A DNA stretch of 21,468 nt from Thermocladium sp. UBA166 (GCA_002508315.1 DAHE01000039.1:18813-40280), one strand, 5' to 3'; numbered from the stretch's first letter, positions 7,830-15,586 are shown. Numbers and translations are program-made. The notes: generated from the sequence alone by a model not told the origin.

Positions 7830-9319
7830 GGCTGGGCGAGTTAAGCGTAATGGATATCTACGAGGCGGCGATTAAGGGGGCGCGGATAGAGGCAAGCGGT
7901 TTGGAGGGGATTGATGAGGGCGCCGAGAGACTCGTGAAGGCGGCGGCGACTAGCAGAGTATACGGCGTCAACACTCTCCTCGGCGAGCTGGCCAACAGCG
8001 GGGAGGGCGGCGAGGTGGATCCGCTCGACATGATTAGGATGCATGCCTGCGGCGTTGGGGAGCCGGCGCCCAGGGAGTGGGTTAGGGCCTCCCTGCTGGT
8101 TAGGGCCAATCAGTTGGCCCAGGGCTACAGCGGGGTGAGGAGCGGGCTTCTCCTCACCATGATCAACATGCTTAACTCCGGCATCTCGCCCGTGGTGCCG
8201 GTGCTGGGCAGCGTTGGATCCAGCGGCGACTTAATCCCCCTGGCGCATATAGCGTTGGCGGTGGCTGGGGAGAGCGAGGCTGAGGTGAGCGGTGAGAGAC
8301 TCCCAGCAGCTGAGGCGCTTCGTAGGGCCGGCTTAACTCCGTTCACGCCGAACCTAAGGGAGGCGCTGGCCATGATTAATGGGACCAGCTTCAGCGCGGG
8401 CGCGTTGGCGGTTGAGCTGGTTAACTCGTTTTTGGCGGCCATGGGCTCTATCGCCTCCACAGTGATGATAATGGAGGCGGCCCGGGGATTGTTGAGCCCA
8501 AACTCTATTGAGGTGAACGCAGTGAAGAGGCACAAAGCCCCGCTTCTGGTGGCTAGGCTGCTGGAGGAATCCCTAGCTGGGAGCAGTAGGGTGAATTCGT
8601 CTGGGAGGGTTCAAGACCCGTACTCGATTAGGTGCTCCAGCCTAGTGATAGGGGCGGCGATCGACGCGTTGTGGTGGGCTAGACGCAACTTGGAGAACGA
8701 GGTTAACTCCACCAGCGATAATCCAGTGATGATTGGAACAAGCTTCAAGTCCACTTGTCACTTTCATGGGCAGTACGTATCCATCTCGAGCGACTTGACG
8801 AGGGACGCCGTGGCCTCGCTGATTAACCTGGAGGAGAGGAGGAGCGCTCAATTGCTTAGGCGGGAGATAAACGGGGTTGAGGAGTACCTGGACAGGAGGG
8901 GCGGCGTTGGCTTCATGATAATGCAGTACACCAATGCCGGTCTTTCTGGGCTTGCGCGGCAATTATCGATGCCGGCCCTCGTCAATAACGTGCCCACCAG
9001 TGGTTTTCAGGAGGACGTGGTTGCCATGAGCCTCAACTCAGTCTACGTATTGAGACAATTAAATGAGTTGGCGTTCAGGAGCATCGCGATTAATCTACTG
9101 CTCAGCTACGTAGCCCTCGACCGAGACGGGTGTGGGGGCTGTGGGGAGGCTGGTCGATTGCTTCACGAACTAGTCGGAGATAGGTGGAGGAACGGCGAGG
9201 TGGGCGCGTCCATAGAGTCGGTGGCGCGGGATTTGCCCTCAATAGTGGGTAAGTTCCTGGAGTCAAGGGGCTTAACGCTTAGGGGAGTGGTTGAGGGTGA
9301 TCGATTTATTAATAGATAA
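7826..9319 (+). CDS. hutH: Histidine ammonia-lyase (MIO enzyme)
   Basis: This 497-residue enzyme carries out the first step of the pathway, nonoxidative deamination of histidine to trans-urocanate. Catalytic Tyr46 lies in VYGVN, and the substrate-selectivity position is MHACGVG with His73, which favours histidine over phenylalanine. The prosthetic 4-methylideneimidazol-5-one would form from residues 132-134 in GSVGSSGDL: Ser-Ser-Gly instead of the standard Ala-Ser-Gly. Further family signatures are NGTSFSAGAL, QDPYSIRC, HFHGQ and PTSGFQEDVV (Phe where most lyases have Asn). The start at 7826 (MRLGEL) gives a 4-nt ATGA overlap with hutG, which is more plausible than the open frame from 7805. 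The 3' end overlaps hutI by up to 29 nt. Confidence 0.92.
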   Translation: MRLGELSVMDIYEAAIKGARIEASGLEGIDEGAERLVKAAATSRVYGVNTLLGELANSGEGGEVDPLDMIRMHACGVGEPAPREWVRASLLVRANQLAQGYSGVRSGLLLTMINMLNSGISPVVPVLGSVGSSGDLIPLAHIALAVAGESEAEVSGERLPAAEALRRAGLTPFTPNLREALAMINGTSFSAGALAVELVNSFLAAMGSIASTVMIMEAARGLLSPNSIEVNAVKRHKAPLLVARLLEESLAGSSRVNSSGRVQDPYSIRCSSLVIGAAIDALWWARRNLENEVNSTSDNPVMIGTSFKSTCHFHGQYVSISSDLTRDAVASLINLEERRSAQLLRREINGVEEYLDRRGGVGFMIMQYTNAGLSGLARQLSMPALVNNVPTSGFQEDVVAMSLNSVYVLRQLNELAFRSIAINLLLSYVALDRDGCGGCGEAGRLLHELVGDRWRNGEVGASIESVARDLPSIVGKFLESRGLTLRGVVEGDRFINR

Positions 9320-10511
9320 CATAGGCGTGCTGGCGACGGCAAGGAGGTCGCCGTGGCGATTCGGCGATGATGTACTCATCATCGAGGACGCTGCCGTCGC
9401 CGTTTCGCGTGGAGAGGTTCTTGACGTGGGGCCCTCGAGCACGATTAGGAAAAGATACAACGCGTCGCGCGTGATAGATGCCGGCAATAAGTTAGTCACG
9501 CCTGCGCTCGTGGATGCGCACACGCATATGTTGTTCGCTGGAAATAGGAGCTGGGAGCTGGAGTTGAAGCTTGGGGGAGCCACGTACGGCGAGATACTGA
9601 GGAGGGGCGGCGGGATATACAGCACCATAAAGTCCACGGAGGCCGCAAGCGATGGGGAATTAATGCGGAGCTTGGAGGACAGGGTGAGCGTAGCCATGAC
9701 GCATGGAGCCGGAGTGCTTGAGGTGAAGACGGGATACGCCGCGACTCCCAGCGGCGAGGCTAGGCTGCTCGGCATAATACGGCGCGTCAAGCCAATGGTG
9801 GAGCTGGTGGACACGCTTCTCATGCACGTGCCGCCCAGGGAGGGGGGCAGGGAGGCGCACGTTAATGCAATGATCGAGACAATGCATCAGTTAATGCCGA
9901 GCTTCGTCGACGTGTTCTGCGACGATGGTGCATTCACCGTGGATGAGAGCAGGCGGTTTCTCTCAGCGGGAGCCGGGTTGGGCATCGGGCTAAGGCTTCA
10001 CGCAGATGAGTTGGCTAACATAGGATGCAGCGAATTGGTAGGCGAGCTGCCCCTTTCCTCCATAGATCACCTACTCAAGACGCCGGGGGATGTCATGGCC
10101 ATGATAGCCAAGTCGAGGACGGCGGCCGTGCTTCTGCCGTGCACTGCATTATCAATGCTGAGCGGCGAAAAGCCGCGAATAGACGTGTTGAGGCGGGAAG
10201 GCGGTATACCTGCGCTGGGCACTGATTTCAGCCCTAACTCGTGGTGTCCAAGCATGGAGGCGGCGATGGAGTTATCCACCTACCTCTACGGCTTGACCCC
10301 GCTCGAGGCCTTAATGGCGGCCACCATCAACTCGGCCTACAGCCTTGGCCTTAAGGGCGTCGGCATGGTGGCGCCGGGAAGCCGCGCGTTGCTTGCCGTC
10401 TGGAATGTCGATGACGTTGATTGGCTAACGTATTGGGTGGGGGGCGGTAAGCTAAGCCAATTATTGTTAGGCAGCGTCGTCATGGAGTTCAAGGCATCCC
10501 CAGCCACGTAA
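9291..10511 (+). CDS. hutI: Imidazolonepropionase
   Basis: This roughly 406-residue metal-dependent amidohydrolase opens the imidazolone ring to give N-formimino-L-glutamate. The metal site is visible as DAHTH (His77, His79), followed by THGAGVLEVKTGYA, LRLHADEL and GTDFSPNSWCPSM, all diagnostic of HutI. Length is normal. The start is either TTG at 9291 or GTG at 9297; both sit just after AGGGGAGTGG (9281-9290), which may serve as ribosome binding site inside the hutH 3' end. Last gene of the hut operon, completing the four-step route to glutamate. Confidence 0.92.
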   Translation: MRVIDLLIDNIGVLATARRSPWRFGDDVLIIEDAAVAVSRGEVLDVGPSSTIRKRYNASRVIDAGNKLVTPALVDAHTHMLFAGNRSWELELKLGGATYGEILRRGGGIYSTIKSTEAASDGELMRSLEDRVSVAMTHGAGVLEVKTGYAATPSGEARLLGIIRRVKPMVELVDTLLMHVPPREGGREAHVNAMIETMHQLMPSFVDVFCDDGAFTVDESRRFLSAGAGLGIGLRLHADELANIGCSELVGELPLSSIDHLLKTPGDVMAMIAKSRTAAVLLPCTALSMLSGEKPRIDVLRREGGIPALGTDFSPNSWCPSMEAAMELSTYLYGLTPLEALMAATINSAYSLGLKGVGMVAPGSRALLAVWNVDDVDWLTYWVGGGKLSQLLLGSVVMEFKASPAT

Positions 10512-10860
10512 GTCAGAGCCCCAACTGCGGCCGCTTTACCCTTATGTTGACCCGGAGTTACCTGCTAGCGTTCAATGCATTGCTTATAGTACAATGGCTA
10601 TTCGCCGTGCTGGCTGGGACGCGAGTTCAATAATAGTACCCGCCTCACGCCGCCGCGAACCTGGTAATCATTAGGCCCGCATCCGCCTTAGCCATGCTGT
10701 TACCGTAAGGTATGCTGTTAAGCGGAAACCCCGCGGCTCTGGGGTGGAGTCTAAGCGGGGAAAGTGAGCTTGATGCGGGGACGCTGGTGGGGTTGGTGCT
10801 ACCGTGGGCAAAGGTTGACGCGCATCCCCACATAGAGGCCGGGAGCGCATAGTAGACTGA
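10512..10860 (+). pseudogene. Unidentified degraded coding fragments
   Basis: Behind hutI lie short open pieces with protein-like composition. A hydrophobic segment starts at the ATG 10544 (MLTRSYLLAFNALLIVQWLF) and stops at about 10631-10636 with two stops in a row. From about 10638 a second piece runs to a TAA just before 10711, and reopens in the same frame (GMLLSGNPAALGWSL...) until the TAG at about 10850. They could be remains of one membrane protein or transporter. I cannot name the family; chance open frames are possible. Confidence 0.28.
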
Positions 10861-10945
10861 ATCCATGCATAGACGCGTAGATGGATGCATGGATTGAAGG
10901 GATGGATGGGATGCATGGATACTCATCGTCATGGATTGTGATGAG
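10861..10945. repeat. Cluster of short inverted and direct repeats
   Basis: ATCCATGCAT at 10861-10870 is the exact inverse of ATGCATGGAT at 10885-10894, giving a 10-bp stem with a 14-nt loop. A second direct copy of ATGCATGGAT lies at 10911-10920, interspersed with GATGGATGGG. A further inverted pair is CTCATC (10922-10927) with GATGAG (10940-10945). It lies upstream of the transporter promoter and could be an operator, a terminator of the hut transcript, or a mobile-element scar. Confidence 0.6.
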
Positions 10946-11022
10946 GGTGTCTAGGATTGCTTCCGCTGGTTTTATGGTACTATGTCATTTTATTTATTAT
11001 CTTTAGACGATTTTGGTACTAT

Positions 11023-11049
11023 TATATATAGAGAGAATAGTTATAAATG
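11023..11049 (+). promoter_or_regulatory. Promoter region of the MFS transporter
   Basis: Two TATA-like elements are possible: TATATATA at 11023-11030 (predicting a leader of about 24 nt) and GTTATAAATG at 11040-11049 (predicting a leader of about 5 nt). GAGG at 11069-11072 sits close before the ATG and suits the longer leader. Confidence 0.45.
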
Positions 11050-11075
11050 CCCTATTGTTTACCTTTTTGAGGAAA

Positions 11076-12341
11076 ATGTCAGAAACTCCCTTAAATAGGG
11101 CTTTAAGAAAACTATGGGTACGGATTATCCCCTTCGTTTTTGTTTTATATATTATTGCATTCATGGATAGGGGTAACATAGGTTACTCTATTTCTTCAAT
11201 GGAGGCCACCGTTCCCGCCTTTACGCCCTACGTGCTCGGACTAGCCTCTGGAATATTTTTCATAGGCTACTTCGTTTTCCAAATGCCGGGGACATATTTG
11301 GTGGAGAAGTGGAGTGCCAGGGCTATAATTGCAATTTTTCTCTTTGGCTGGGGCATTTTCGCCATGCTCACAGGCACGGCAAGAACCCCAGTAACTCTCT
11401 ATACATTTCGCTTTATAACAGGGTTCATGGAAGGGGGGTTCTTCCCAGGGATAATTTACTACCTCTCCAACTGGTTCCCCTCTAAGCAGAGGGCTTTAGC
11501 TATCTCCCTCTTCATGACGGCCATTCCTGTTTCGGAAATAATAGCCGCGCCAGTATCAACAAGAATTATAGCTACGTATGGTTGGCCTGCCATGTTTTAC
11601 ATAGAGGGGATCCCCGCCATAATATTCGCCATCGCAACATATTTTTACTTGACGAACAAACCTAAGGATGCTAAGTGGCTTGACCCTGATGAAAAATCGG
11701 CCCTAATAAGTGTGCTGGAAGCGGAGGCTAAGGAGGCCGCATCAAAGGCCAAGCAAAGCATAGGAAAGGCCCTATCTAACCCTGTAACCATAATTTTAGC
11801 GCTCGTGTATTTCTTCTGGGTCACCACTCTTTACGCTGGAGCCATTTGGACGCCTGATATAGTAGAGCTGGGCGGAAAGCTTGGACTCGTTGGAACGGGG
11901 AATTACGTAGCCCTCATATGGATAATCGGTTTGATCGCAATGGTGGTTTGGGGAAGGCATTCAGATAAAACTGGTGAGAGAATATACCACACCGCGATTC
12001 CACTTGCCATTGGTGCCGTAGGTACGATACTGGCCATAGCTTTTCCAAGTTCCTTTGCAATGCTCTACATTGGGCTTATTCTGGTGACTATTGGATTCCT
12101 GAGCAATTTCGGATCATTTTGGAGCCTTCCGACAAAGTATCTCACGGGAGCCACAGCAGCAGTTGCAATTGGAATGATAAATTCAATAGGAAATCTCGGC
12201 GGTTTTGTGGGTCCCTATGCTATAGGTTATATAAAGTCAGCAACCGGCAGCTTTGCGCTTGCTTATGGCCTGCTTACGATATTCTTCATCCTAGCTCTAA
12301 TTCTGACATTATCGCTCAAAAAATTCAAAGCGGTTGCTTAA
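11076..12341 (+). CDS. MFS transporter, anion:cation symporter (ACS)-like
   Basis: This 421-residue protein has twelve predicted membrane helices in two halves separated by a charged loop (about residues 205-240, rich in Lys/Glu). FMDRGNIGYS in the first helix region, GFMEGGFFPGIIYYLSNWFP at the fourth, and the general pattern match the ACS family, whose members import organic anions such as phthalate, hexuronates, tartrate or hydroxyphenylacetate. The start at 11076 (MSETPLNRAL) is chosen over the upstream open frame because GAGG lies just before it and the upstream codons overlap the TATA elements. The gene is visibly AT-richer than its neighbours, suggesting a different origin. Uptake of histidine or urocanate for the hut operon is possible from position, but ACS substrates are usually carboxylates. 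Confidence 0.85.
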   Translation: MSETPLNRALRKLWVRIIPFVFVLYIIAFMDRGNIGYSISSMEATVPAFTPYVLGLASGIFFIGYFVFQMPGTYLVEKWSARAIIAIFLFGWGIFAMLTGTARTPVTLYTFRFITGFMEGGFFPGIIYYLSNWFPSKQRALAISLFMTAIPVSEIIAAPVSTRIIATYGWPAMFYIEGIPAIIFAIATYFYLTNKPKDAKWLDPDEKSALISVLEAEAKEAASKAKQSIGKALSNPVTIILALVYFFWVTTLYAGAIWTPDIVELGGKLGLVGTGNYVALIWIIGLIAMVVWGRHSDKTGERIYHTAIPLAIGAVGTILAIAFPSSFAMLYIGLILVTIGFLSNFGSFWSLPTKYLTGATAAVAIGMINSIGNLGGFVGPYAIGYIKSATGSFALAYGLLTIFFILALILTLSLKKFKAVA

Positions 12342-12366
12342 ACCCAAGCAGTTGCTTAAATTCATC

Positions 12367-12373
12367 TTTTTTT
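12367..12373 (+). terminator. Oligo-T terminator after the MFS gene
   Basis: A run of seven T lies 25 nt after the transporter stop, within T-rich DNA, typical of archaeal transcription termination. No strong hairpin precedes it. Confidence 0.45.
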
Positions 12374-12484
12374 GCCGGTTATGCATTCTTGGCAATCTAT
12401 ATTTCAATTTCTAATTCGTGAAACTTTACGATATTCTCCTCCCTAAAGCCTCCCACATAACCGCCCTGACCTGTTCAACGGGAA

Positions 12485-12494
12485 GGTTTTAAAG
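12485..12494 (+). promoter_or_regulatory. TATA box of the deiminase gene
   Basis: GGTTTTAAAG is centred about 35 nt before the ATG at 12525, so the mRNA would carry a leader of about 10 nt. An out-of-frame ATG lies at 12514. Confidence 0.5.
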
Positions 12495-12524
12495 CCGGTC
12501 GTGCAAGGCCTAAATGGCGTCTCC

Positions 12525-13790
12525 ATGTATGTTAAGAGGGAGTGGGATAGCCTCGGGGAAGTCATGATTCACAGGCCCGGCATAGAGATGTTCTACGGCC
12601 TCCTGCATCCCAAGTCATTCCTATACGAGCGTGCATTCAGCATGGATGAGGCCCTCTACGAGCATGAAGTGCTGGAGCACGCGTTGGAGAGGGAGGGGGT
12701 GGCCGTTCATAGGGCTAAGAAGGTCATTGTTCAGAAGATAAAGTCAAGCCCCGAGTTCAGGGAGAAGGTGGTGGAGAGGGTTAAGCGGTTGGTGGAGTTC
12801 AGGGGGGACGCCGATGACGATGCTTCGGAGTTCATTAATAATCTGTCAGTATATGATCCGGAGTTCCTATTTAATGTTTTAGTGCTGAGGCCCACGCTGA
12901 TCCTCAAGAGGAGGCGGAGGTCGAGATCCTACAGGGTGTACGTTGTAAACAGAATGCCCCTGGCCAACATGTACTTCATGAGGGATCAACAATTGACTGT
13001 CCCCAATGGCGTAATTCAAGGGCGCATGGCGCTTCCCCAAAGGAGGGCGGAGACCCAGGTGACTGAGTTGGCGTTCGAGGCCTTGTCCATGCCGTTGATA
13101 TATAGAACATCTCCTCCCGGCATATTGGAGGGCGGAGATTACATGCCCATGGGGGACTTCGCCGTGATTGGGTACGGGCACAGGTCCAATAGGAGCGGCA
13201 TAATGCAAGCCATGGGCCTACTCGGAGTAAAGGAGGTGGCGGTGGTCAGGTTGCCTCGGCATCCGCTGGTTCCCAGCGGGGATTCCATGCTTGACATGCA
13301 CTTGGATACCTTCTTTAACGTGGCAGGCGATGGATTGGCCGTCGGCAACGTGGAGATGATGAGGGACGCCTCGGTGGTAGTTTACGTCAATGAGGGGGAT
13401 GGATTCACCGCCTTGACCAGTACCAATTTGCTTGACTACATGAAGTCCAAGGGATTCAATGTAATCCCGATAACATTCATGGAGCAGTTATCCTACGCCA
13501 GTAATTTCCTGGCAATATCCGATAGGAAGATAATAACGCCTAATGTGGAGATGAATGCCTCTAAGGTGATCAATGCATTGATGATGAAGACGGAGGCAAG
13601 TCCGGAGTACTCGAAGCTCTTCCAAGTGGCCAAGGCGGAGTACGGAAAGCTGAGGACCGAGGGGCACATATTCCCGCATAAACCGGAGTTGATAGAGGAG
13701 GGGGTGGACTTCGTTCAAATAGACGTAAGCGAGCTGACAGGCGGTTACGGCGGGATTCACTGCATGACATCGATAGTGAACCGCCATTGA
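12525..13790 (+). CDS. Arginine deiminase family enzyme (guanidine-modifying superfamily)
   Basis: This 421-residue protein has the length and catalytic layout of arginine deiminase, which converts arginine to citrulline and ammonia. Visible catalytic motifs are YFMRDQQ (Asp154), LEGGD (Glu202, Asp205), MHLDT (His259, Asp261) and GGIHCMT with the nucleophile Cys413. Classical enzymes have FTRDP where this has FMRDQQ, so substrate range may differ. No ornithine carbamoyltransferase or carbamate kinase gene is nearby, so a complete arginine dihydrolase operon is not seen here. A dihydrolase/amidinotransferase activity on arginine or a related guanidine is the main alternative. The start at 12525 (MYVKREW) begins the conserved region; the open frame from 12501 would precede the predicted transcription start. 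Confidence 0.82.
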   Translation: MYVKREWDSLGEVMIHRPGIEMFYGLLHPKSFLYERAFSMDEALYEHEVLEHALEREGVAVHRAKKVIVQKIKSSPEFREKVVERVKRLVEFRGDADDDASEFINNLSVYDPEFLFNVLVLRPTLILKRRRRSRSYRVYVVNRMPLANMYFMRDQQLTVPNGVIQGRMALPQRRAETQVTELAFEALSMPLIYRTSPPGILEGGDYMPMGDFAVIGYGHRSNRSGIMQAMGLLGVKEVAVVRLPRHPLVPSGDSMLDMHLDTFFNVAGDGLAVGNVEMMRDASVVVYVNEGDGFTALTSTNLLDYMKSKGFNVIPITFMEQLSYASNFLAISDRKIITPNVEMNASKVINALMMKTEASPEYSKLFQVAKAEYGKLRTEGHIFPHKPELIEEGVDFVQIDVSELTGGYGGIHCMTSIVNRH

Positions 13791-13794
13791 GGAG

Positions 13795-13804
13795 AAATAT
13801 TAAT
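13795..13804 (+). promoter_or_regulatory. TATA box of the aIF2B-like gene
   Basis: AAATATTAAT is centred about 30 nt before the GTG at 13830, directly behind the deiminase stop, so the gene likely has its own promoter with a very short leader. Confidence 0.45.
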
Positions 13805-13829
13805 CCCCGACTCGTGGGTTCTTCACCCC

Positions 13830-14609
13830 GTGGGGTTCGAGTCAATAATTAGGGAAATGGCGGAGGATCAAGTCCACGGCGCTTCCTGGTACTTCAAAAG
13901 GGCTATCGACGCAGCGAGGGCGGCCGTGGGAACCGTGGGAGTCGACCGCCTGGTCTCCGCGCTGAGATCGGTGAGGCCAGGCATGGCTAGCCTGGAGTTC
14001 GTGGTCACAGCCATAACCCGGTTTGGATTGAACATGAATACTGTGGAGGCGCTGCGTAGGTACGGGGACTCGGCTGCGCTGGCCTTGGCGGAGGCAGGCC
14101 GCAGGAGGGGGGGAGGGGCTATACTCACAATCAGTTACTCCAGCGCGGTGGCGTCGGCTTTTGGTCAATCAATTCGCTACGCGCTGGAGTCCAAGCCGGG
14201 CAGCGAGGCGGTGGAACTGGCGAGGCGATTCCCATGGATTCGCTTGGTTCCGGACCTGGCTATGGCGCAATTCGCCGGGGAGGTTGACTGCATCGCCATG
14301 GGGGCGGACGGCATCTACTCCGGCGTTGTTCTTAATAAGGTGGGCTCCCTTCCACTGGCCTTGGTGGCGAGGCGCTTGGGAAAGCCGCTTCTCGTGGTGG
14401 CCGAGTCATTCAAGGTATTGCCACGAGATGTGGACTGCGGCGGCATCCATAGCGTGGAGATAAATGGGTTGAAAGTGAAGCTCTTCGACTGCGTTCCAAA
14501 TGAGTTGGTGTATGAATTTATCACGGACGTGGGCGAATTCAAGCCTGGAGGGAACCTGGCGAGCGATATTCATGAGGCCGCCATGAATGAATTAATGAAG
14601 TTCCTATAA
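13830..14609 (+). CDS. aIF2B / eIF2B-alpha-like protein
   Basis: This 259-residue protein belongs to the family uniting eIF2B alpha/beta/delta, ribose-1,5-bisphosphate isomerase and methylthioribose-1-phosphate isomerase. Family segments are LTISYSSAV, ESKPGSEAVELARRF, MGADGIYSGVVLNKVGSLPLALVAR and GKPLLVVAESFKV. The isomerases have a catalytic Cys in the first segment (THCN-type); this protein has Ser-Tyr-Ser, as in eIF2B-alpha. It is therefore more likely a regulatory or binding protein than an isomerase. Archaeal members have been proposed to interact with aIF2, but a nucleotide- or sugar-phosphate-binding role is equally possible. GTG start at 13830; slightly shorter than typical R15P isomerases (about 320 residues). 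Confidence 0.82.
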   Translation: MGFESIIREMAEDQVHGASWYFKRAIDAARAAVGTVGVDRLVSALRSVRPGMASLEFVVTAITRFGLNMNTVEALRRYGDSAALALAEAGRRRGGGAILTISYSSAVASAFGQSIRYALESKPGSEAVELARRFPWIRLVPDLAMAQFAGEVDCIAMGADGIYSGVVLNKVGSLPLALVARRLGKPLLVVAESFKVLPRDVDCGGIHSVEINGLKVKLFDCVPNELVYEFITDVGEFKPGGNLASDIHEAAMNELMKFL

Positions 14610-14705
14610 GCGGCGTCTACTCCCCGCCCTTACCCAAATATCGTTGAAGTCTCTGCCTGGAAACGCTCACGCAACGGTCGTTTTGGCTAGTCGTGGCTAG
14701 AACCG

Positions 14706-15080
14706 TCATTCCTCCACCATTAGTCTGTATATAGCTAAGGGTTCGTCATCATACGCGTCCACGTCTATAAAATACGCCTCCGATGATGATATGAGGAACC
14801 TCATCTCGCTGGCCGGCGCGTCGATTCTATCGGGCAGGCCATGGATCCCCAGTAACCTGACCGCAACCATGGCTTCTCGCTTCCCCAATAGATTGAATAT
14901 CCTGTAATTAGACCTCATAGCGTCCTCGTACCTCTTTAGGAAGTCCTGGTTGGATATCCTCGTCATGGAGACAGTGATCCTATCCGCCAAGCCCAGCATT
15001 CTGGGAGATATTGAGTCCATCAGCACCAGCCGCCCTCTTCCCTTCATTGATTTATCCTCGGCCTCCCTTATTAATGACAT
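14706..15080 (-). CDS. Hypothetical protein, unknown family
   Basis: I do not recognise this 124-residue protein. It appears soluble, with no membrane helix or signal peptide. It begins with a charged stretch (MSLIREAEDKSMKGRGR), followed by alternating hydrophobic segments (LVLMDSISPRMLGLADRI) and an acidic C-terminus containing DVDAYDDEP and MVEE. A good TATA box 26 nt upstream supports expression and the start. The gene is oriented against both neighbours and appears monocistronic. Confidence 0.62.
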   Translation of the reverse strand: MSLIREAEDKSMKGRGRLVLMDSISPRMLGLADRITVSMTRISNQDFLKRYEDAMRSNYRIFNLLGKREAMVAVRLLGIHGLPDRIDAPASEMRFLISSSEAYFIDVDAYDDEPLAIYRLMVEE

Positions 15081-15100
15081 AGATTTTATCCGCAGTGGAT

Positions 15101-15110
15101 TAAAATATAA
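15101..15110 (-). promoter_or_regulatory. TATA box of the hypothetical protein gene
   Basis: TTATATTTTA on the minus strand is centred 26 nt before the ATG at 15080, implying a leaderless transcript. Confidence 0.6.
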
Positions 15111-15139
15111 AGATTAACATCAAAACCGAAATGGATTGC

Positions 15140-15368
15140 CCCCCATGTAGCTCCGCGCCCTTTACTTGTCGGAGCTTTTTGGGCTCCGGCTTTCAATGGC
15201 GTGGATTAGCACGGGTTTGGGCCTGAATAGACCTACTGCGCTAGGTTTAATTAGGTTCTGTAAAGCGGTAATCAGTATTACATATAAATCACTATAATAA
15301 TACATTAAAATATAAAAATGGGCGCGGAGCCAATCCCGCGCCCAATCGGCGGCGGAGCTACATGGGGG
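15140..15368. repeat. 229-bp unit bounded by a perfect 17-bp inverted repeat
   Basis: CCCCCATGTAGCTCCGC at 15140-15156 is the exact reverse complement of 15352-15368. The left arm continues as GCCC (to 15160), and the complement of that longer arm is also found at 15320-15330, as if the right arm had been split by a small insertion or duplication. Nested inside are an 8-bp perfect stem (15320-15327 with 15336-15343) and competing stems: AGCTCCG 15149-15155 or GCTCCG 15183-15188, each able to pair with CGGAGC at 15170-15175, which is followed by five T. The centre (about 15240-15318) is very AT-rich. It may be a MITE-like insertion or a structured noncoding RNA. I see no clear target duplication next to the ends. 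Confidence 0.6.
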
Positions 15369-15586
15369 CTGTATATCCTTGAGCGGACAATGGATATATT
15401 TATATCGGTTATAATTAATTTCCATCGACGTGTGGACTTGACGTTGAGTAATTTCTTTTCCCGCCCTAAAGGCTGGATTTTAAGCACTCTCATAAGTGAT
15501 AGAGAGTTCAATAGCGACATGAAGTCAGCTATATCTCTAGCTATATTTTCTATTTTGCGTTTAATGACAATCACCTATTCAATAGA
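15369..15586. other. AT-rich noncoding stretch before the dehydratase
   Basis: No convincing gene is visible. A frame open on the plus strand through this region has composition unlike neighbouring proteins and no ribosome binding site. CCGCCCTAAAGG at 15461-15472 also occurs at 18926-18937 (see findings). TATATCC (about 15372-15378) can pair with GGATATA at 15392-15398. Confidence 0.35.

Noticed and set aside
15129..15395. AATGGAT on both sides of the inverted-repeat unit as a target-site duplication
   Set aside because: The copies (15130-15136 and 15389-15395) are not adjacent to the repeat ends, and a 7-mer match is weak evidence.
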